Below, piece after piece: positions 32,112 to 36,010 of a stretch of 36,010 bases of DNA. Made by a program: the position numbers and the translations under genes. Every line of letters starts with the position of its first letter. Positions within the stretch are counted from its first letter, which is position 1. The notes below the pieces were generated by a model that saw nothing but the letters and a program-made list of their open reading frames with translations, was not told the DNA's origin and ran no database searches. The DNA comes from an uncultured Muribaculaceae bacterium (GTDB lineage Bacteria > Bacteroidota > Bacteroidia > Bacteroidales > Muribaculaceae), in assembly GCA_944321875.1 (NCBI GenBank), contig CALUMX010000031.1, positions 1-36,010 on the forward strand, in the 5' to 3' direction.

Positions 32112-34373
32112 ATGGCAACGCAATCGAAAGTGAAAGTATCGAAGAAGGAAGACTTCAGAACGATGGTAGTTGACTATTTCAACACTCACAATAAAGGCTC
32201 GTTCAATTATAAGCAAGTATCAGTCGACTTAGGCATCACCGGACGTACCAACCAGTACATGGTGGCCGACATTCTCGACGATTTGACCCGCGACGGTTTC
32301 CTCGTGGAACTTGTTCCGGGAAAATATCAGGCATCTGAAATTACGACTACTGCAGAAGGCACATTCGTAAGACGCAGCAACGGCAAGAACAGCGTTGTGG
32401 TCGACGGTAGCGAGGTGCCGGTTTTCGTTGCCGAACGCAACTCCATGCATGCCCTCAACGGCGACCGCGTGAGAGTGCACCTTTGCGCACAGCGTCGCGG
32501 CTTCGAGCCGGAAGCGCAAGTGCTGGAAATCATCGAAAAGAAAGACCAGGTGTTTATCGGCAAACTGAAGGTAGAGAAGGCGTTCGCCTTCCTGCAGACC
32601 GACAGCAAATTCCTTGCCTGCGACATCCTGATTCCCAAAAATAAGCTGAAAGGCGGACAGAACGGCGACAAGGCCATCGCCCGCATCGTGGAATGGAACG
32701 ACGACGACAAGAACCCGACCGGCGAGATTATCGACATTCTCGGTGTAGCCGGTGAGAACAACTCGGAAATGAACGCCATCCTCGCCGAATACGGTCTCCC
32801 CTACGTCTATCCGAAGAACGTGGAAGCCGCAGCCGATAAAATCGACGCCGGCATCACGCCCGAGGAAGTGGCTCTGAGAGAGGATTTCAGAGGCGTGACC
32901 ACCTTCACCATCGACCCGCGCGATGCCAAAGACTTCGACGACGCGCTGTCAATCCGCCGTCTCGACAACGGCAACTGGGAAGTGGGCGTGCACATCGCCG
33001 ACGTAACCCACTACGTGCGCCCCGGCTCCATTATCGACAAGGAAGCCTTCAAGCGCGCCACATCCATCTACCTCGTTGACCGTACGATTCCGATGCTGCC
33101 TGAACATCTTTGCAACGGCATCTGCTCCCTCCGTCCTGACGAGGAGAAACTGGCGTTCTCCTGCATCTTCGAGATGGACGAGCATGCCAACGTGCTGGCT
33201 CACCGCATCCGCCGTACCGTTATCAAGAGCGTACGCCGCTTTACCTACGAGGAGGCACAGGAAATCATCGAAACCGGCCAAGGCGACTACAAGGAGGAAG
33301 TGCTCATGCTTGACCAGCTGGCCAAAGCCCTGCGCAAACGCCGCTTCGAACACGGCTCCGTCAACTTCGACCGTTTTGAGGTTCGCTTCGAGATTGACGA
33401 GAAGGGACACCCGATTGACGTATTCTTTAAAGTATCGAAGGATGCCAACAAGCTCGTCGAGGAATTCATGCTCCTCGCCAACAAGCAGGTAGCTACCGAA
33501 ATCGGTCTGCCGAAAGGCAAGAAAAAGCCGAAACCGTTCGTCTACCGCATCCACGACAATCCCGACCCTGACAAGATGCTCAACTTCGCCGCGATTGCCA
33601 GCCGCTTCGGCTACAAGGTAAAGACAAAGGGCAAACGTTCCGACATGAACAACTCGCTCAACAAGATGCTCGCGCTCGTGAAAGACCGCCCAGAAGAGAA
33701 CATGCTCTCCATCCTCGCCATCCGCTCGATGGCAAAGGCCGTCTACTCAACCGTCAACGTCGGACACTACGGTCTGGCATTCGACTACTATACCCACTTC
33801 ACTTCACCTATCCGCCGCTATCCGGATATGATGGTACACCGTCTGCTCGACCGCTACCTCAACGGCGGACGCGCTGTCAACGCCCAGAAACTGGAGGACG
33901 AGTGTAAGCACTCCTCCGACATGGAACAGCTCGCAGCCAATGCGGAACGCGCGTCCATCAAATACAAGCAGGTGGAATACATGAAGGACCGCCTCGGCAA
34001 GATTTTCGAAGGTACGGTTTCCGGCGTGACCGAATGGGGTCTGTATGTGGAGCTCGACGAAAACAAATGTGAGGGTATGGTACCTATCCGCGACCTCGAC
34101 GACGACTACTACGAATTTGACGAAAAGAACTACTGCCTCATCGGACGCCGTCACAAGCACGTCTACCAGCTCGGTGACAAACTGACAGTACAGGTGGCAC
34201 GCGCCGACCTCAACAAGAAGCAGCTTGACTTCGCCCTCGTCGACGAGAACGGACAGGTGAAATCAAAGACAACCGTCAACAAGAACAAAGAGGTCGTCAC
34301 CGAAACCAAAAAGTCGAAGAAGAAAAGCAAGCCGGCAAAAACCGGAACCAAAAAGAAAAAGAACAGACGTTAA
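32112..34373 (+). CDS. rnr: Ribonuclease R
   Basis: The 753-residue 3'-to-5' exoribonuclease shows the family order. An N-terminal helix-turn-helix-like region (about 15-75) is followed by two cold-shock-like OB folds (about 80-215). The RNB catalytic domain carries the metal-binding motif IDPRDAKDFDDALS (267-280) and HFTSPIRRYPDMMVHRLLDRY. An S1 domain follows (about 630-715, GTVSGVTEWGLYVEL), then a lysine-rich tail. It degrades structured RNA, rRNA fragments and tmRNA-targeted messages. The length is normal for Bacteroidota. The LOG-family gene follows 47 bases downstream and may be cotranscribed. Confidence 0.97.
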   Translation: MATQSKVKVSKKEDFRTMVVDYFNTHNKGSFNYKQVSVDLGITGRTNQYMVADILDDLTRDGFLVELVPGKYQASEITTTAEGTFVRRSNGKNSVVVDGSEVPVFVAERNSMHALNGDRVRVHLCAQRRGFEPEAQVLEIIEKKDQVFIGKLKVEKAFAFLQTDSKFLACDILIPKNKLKGGQNGDKAIARIVEWNDDDKNPTGEIIDILGVAGENNSEMNAILAEYGLPYVYPKNVEAAADKIDAGITPEEVALREDFRGVTTFTIDPRDAKDFDDALSIRRLDNGNWEVGVHIADVTHYVRPGSIIDKEAFKRATSIYLVDRTIPMLPEHLCNGICSLRPDEEKLAFSCIFEMDEHANVLAHRIRRTVIKSVRRFTYEEAQEIIETGQGDYKEEVLMLDQLAKALRKRRFEHGSVNFDRFEVRFEIDEKGHPIDVFFKVSKDANKLVEEFMLLANKQVATEIGLPKGKKKPKPFVYRIHDNPDPDKMLNFAAIASRFGYKVKTKGKRSDMNNSLNKMLALVKDRPEENMLSILAIRSMAKAVYSTVNVGHYGLAFDYYTHFTSPIRRYPDMMVHRLLDRYLNGGRAVNAQKLEDECKHSSDMEQLAANAERASIKYKQVEYMKDRLGKIFEGTVSGVTEWGLYVELDENKCEGMVPIRDLDDDYYEFDEKNYCLIGRRHKHVYQLGDKLTVQVARADLNKKQLDFALVDENGQVKSKTTVNKNKEVVTETKKSKKKSKPAKTGTKKKKNRR

Positions 34374-34420
34374 ACAAACGGTTCATCCACACCGTTTAAA
34401 CAATACAGGTACTGATTATT

Positions 34421-34960
34421 ATGAACATAACAGTCTATCTATCCTCAAAATCTGACATCAGCGACAGCTTCAAGGAGGCCGTCGTCACCTTGGGCAAGGG
34501 CATCGGCGAAATGAAAGCCCGCCTCATCTACGGCGGCTCCAACGCCGGACAGATGCACGTGCTCGCCGCCACCGCCAAGGAACACGGCGCCTGCGTCACG
34601 GGAATCATCCCCGAGGTGTTCCGCCGGTTGGCCGACCCTATCGTTGACCAGATGATTTACACCCTCGACCTCAGCGAGCGCAAGGCAAGGCTGACAGAGC
34701 TCGGACAGGTGTATGTGGCCCTTCCGGGCGGCATCGGAACCATCGATGAGGTGATGAGCACGCTGGCACACATGACAGTCAACCGCGATTTCTCGAAAAA
34801 GATACTGATTGTCAATATCGACGGGCTTTTCGACCACTTCCTCGCCCTGCTCAACCACTTCGTTGAGACAAATCTGGCAGCCCCGGAAGCTGTTGGCACA
34901 ATTATTGCTGTTAATTCAGCAGAAGAATGTTTAAAAAAGATTAAGGAATTAGATTTATAA
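34421..34960 (+). CDS. LOG-family protein (cytokinin riboside 5'-monophosphate phosphoribohydrolase-like)
   Basis: The 179-residue Rossmann-like protein carries the family signature PGGIGTIDE (102-110). The preceding ERKARL segment (86-91) also takes part in catalysis in LOG enzymes. The N-terminal nucleotide loop reads YGGSNAGQM. Known members hydrolyse the N-glycosidic bond of AMP-like nucleotides to release a base and ribose phosphate. The bacterial substrate is often unknown. It sits between rnr and the PduO-type gene with only ten bases to the latter. Confidence 0.9.
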   Translation: MNITVYLSSKSDISDSFKEAVVTLGKGIGEMKARLIYGGSNAGQMHVLAATAKEHGACVTGIIPEVFRRLADPIVDQMIYTLDLSERKARLTELGQVYVALPGGIGTIDEVMSTLAHMTVNRDFSKKILIVNIDGLFDHFLALLNHFVETNLAAPEAVGTIIAVNSAEECLKKIKELDL

Positions 34961-34970
34961 ATATAAAATT

Positions 34971-35537
34971 ATGGTAAAGAAAAGTATTGTGTACACAGCA
35001 ACAGGCGATCGTGGTATGACCTCTCTCGTAGGGGGAAAGCGCGTTGCTAAAAACGATGTCCGCATCGAAGCATACGGAACTATCGACGAACTCAACTCCT
35101 TCATCGGACTTCTCGACAATCTACATAACATTCCTTCCGACATGAAGGAATTCCTGAAAGTGATTCAAAACAAGTTGTTCAACATCGGTGCATACCTTGC
35201 AACTGACAACCAGCCGGCAAGCGCACCCGTATCAGGCCTTGACGCCGACGACATCGCCCGCATCGAGCACGAAATCGACGTTCTCGACTCCGAACTGCCA
35301 CCGATGACCAACTTCATCCTGCCGGGCGGAAGCCGTATCTCATCGCTGGCTCACGTTTGCCGCACGATTGCACGCCGTGCAGAGCGCCGCATCGTAGAGC
35401 TGTCCAACACGGCTCCGGTCAACGAACAGGTACTCATCTACATCAACCGCCTCAGCGATTATTTCTTCGTACTCGCCCGTTTTAACAATATTCACAATCA
35501 ATTCGAAGAAAATTTCTGGGACAAAGATTGCAGATAA
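34971..35537 (+). CDS. PduO-type cob(I)yrinic acid a,c-diamide / cob(I)alamin adenosyltransferase
   Basis: The 188-residue cytoplasmic enzyme shows the PduO-type ATP-binding N-terminus (YTATGDRGMTSLVGGKRV, then DVRIEAYGTIDELNSFIG). The helical core includes FILPGGSRISSLAHVCRTIARRAERR and the end YINRLSDYFFVLARF. It transfers adenosine from ATP to reduced cobalamin, making adenosylcobalamin for enzymes such as methylmalonyl-CoA mutase in the succinate-propionate route. It is coupled to the LOG-family gene ten bases upstream. No riboswitch is seen directly ahead of it, unlike the giant surface protein. Confidence 0.95.
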   Translation: MVKKSIVYTATGDRGMTSLVGGKRVAKNDVRIEAYGTIDELNSFIGLLDNLHNIPSDMKEFLKVIQNKLFNIGAYLATDNQPASAPVSGLDADDIARIEHEIDVLDSELPPMTNFILPGGSRISSLAHVCRTIARRAERRIVELSNTAPVNEQVLIYINRLSDYFFVLARFNNIHNQFEENFWDKDCR

Positions 35538-35557
35538 TAATTTAAGTGCTATTTTTG
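35527..35557 (+). promoter_or_regulatory. Promoter of the DUF2795 gene
   Basis: ATTG (35527-35530), 19 bases, then TATTTTTG (35550-35557) fits the -33/-7 consensus. The -33 overlaps the last codons of the adenosyltransferase gene. Confidence 0.65.
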
Positions 35558-35591
35558 CATCGAAATTTTTAATCTGAAAAATCTTAAGACT

Positions 35592-35813
35592 ATGTATTGG
35601 ACACTTGAACTTGCATCGAAACTTGAGGATGCCCCATGGCCGGCAACGAGAGAAGAGCTCATCGACTACGCCATGCGTTCAGGAGCTCCCCTTGAAGTGA
35701 TTGAAAACCTCCAGGAAATGGAGGATGAAGGTGAGGTCTACGAATGCATCGAAGACATCTGGCCAGACTACCCAAGTAAGGAAGACTTCTTCTTCAACGA
35801 GGAAGAATATTAA
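35592..35813 (+). CDS. DUF2795 small protein
   Basis: The 73-residue acidic cytoplasmic protein has the compact DUF2795 pattern (PWPATREELIDYAMRSG, then VIENLQEMEDEGEVYECIEDIWPDYP), common and conserved in Bacteroidota. No catalytic residues or membrane segments are seen, and the function of the family is unknown. It has its own promoter and is followed by two hairpins. A role as a small protein-binding factor is possible but unsupported. Confidence 0.9.
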   Translation: MYWTLELASKLEDAPWPATREELIDYAMRSGAPLEVIENLQEMEDEGEVYECIEDIWPDYPSKEDFFFNEEEY

Positions 35814-35881
35814 TAGCCTACAGATAGGCTAAATAATTGAATGTCAACGCGATAAACAAAAATAATTTGTTTGTCGCGTTG
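35814..35881 (+). terminator. Two hairpins after the DUF2795 gene
   Basis: TAGCCTA/TAGGCTA (35814-35831) is a 7-bp stem beginning right after the stop codon. CAACGCGATAAACAAA/TTTGTTTGTCGCGTTG (35845-35881) is a longer stem with one mismatch and a five-base loop, followed by GTGTTTTAAGG. Together they probably end the transcript, although the T tract is weak. Confidence 0.6.
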
Positions 35882-35966
35882 GTGTTTTAAGGCCTTTTAA
35901 GGTGTTATTTGTTTGTCTAAATTACGGTTTTTTCTCTCAAAACCGGAGTTTGTTTGTCTAAAATAC
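35866..35966 (+). repeat. Three TTTGTTTGTC direct repeats at about 42-bp spacing
   Basis: TTTGTTTGTC starts at 35866, 35908 and 35949. The last two extend to an 18-base match (TTTGTTTGTCTAAATTAC against TTTGTTTGTCTAAAATAC). A CGGTTTT/AAAACCG hairpin (35925-35945) lies between the second and third. They precede the promoter of the gene outside the window. Confidence 0.7.
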
Positions 35967-35968
35967 AT

Positions 35969-36005
35969 TACCTTTGCTTCTCCTCAGGAATATTAAAATA
36001 GGAGG
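35969..36005 (+). promoter_or_regulatory. -7 box and Shine-Dalgarno of a gene starting beyond the window
   Basis: TACCTTTG (35969-35976) is a consensus -7. AGGAGG (36000-36005) is followed by AAAAA at the window end. A start codon is expected within the next few bases. The gene itself is not visible. Confidence 0.65.
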
Positions 36006-36010
36006 AAAAA

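Overview
The window comes from a bacterium of the phylum Bacteroidota, most likely order Bacteroidales (Prevotellaceae- or Muribaculaceae-like; the genus cannot be fixed by eye). The evidence is repeated TAnnTTTG (-7) promoters with TTTG-like -33 boxes, type IX secretion (T9SS) C-terminal sorting domains on huge surface proteins, a Bacteroides/Wolinella-type fumarate reductase/succinate dehydrogenase operon, a DUF2795 protein, and intergenic promoter-bearing repeats. No transposase, CRISPR array, rRNA or complete prophage is visible.

Region 1 (1-13.7 kb) is a surface-protein block. A fibronectin type III (Fn3) secreted protein has lost its C-terminal sorting domain at a junction that runs into a 5'-truncated, frameshifted TPR/transmembrane/AraC-type regulator. 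An intact T9SS protein with HAF-like repeats follows. On the minus strand lies a 7-kb gene for a 2345-residue T9SS cargo protein built from CUB-like, BNR-associated, beta-helix, PKD and DUF4465 modules. Its leader contains a clear cobalamin riboswitch, which is the most striking association here.

Region 2 (14.2-20.1 kb) holds a ZIP metal transporter, Hsp20, a MATE exporter, a TlpA-like lipoprotein, and an AraC regulator divergent from a Bcr/CflA-type exporter.

Region 3 (20.2-25.4 kb) holds two identical tRNA-Lys(TTT) genes, each with its own terminator. Next is a minus-strand operon (RsmI-like methyltransferase, MBL hydrolase, PfkB kinase) whose promoter sits at the edge of an 82-bp tandem repeat. 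Last is an abundant-looking TPR/OmpA-like lipoprotein.

Region 4 (25.5-30.7 kb) holds an orphan phage-portal-like gene with its own terminator, then the frdC-frdA-frdB operon.

Region 5 (30.7-36 kb) holds a FucP-like sugar transporter driven from a relative of the 82-bp repeat. It then has RNase R, a LOG-family protein, a PduO-type cob(I)alamin adenosyltransferase and a DUF2795 protein. The window ends in an array of direct repeats, a promoter and a Shine-Dalgarno sequence for a gene starting just outside.

B12 appears at two points, the riboswitch and the adenosyltransferase. Fumarate reductase fits the succinate/propionate fermentation of this phylum, in which adenosyl-B12 is the cofactor of methylmalonyl-CoA mutase (not seen here).
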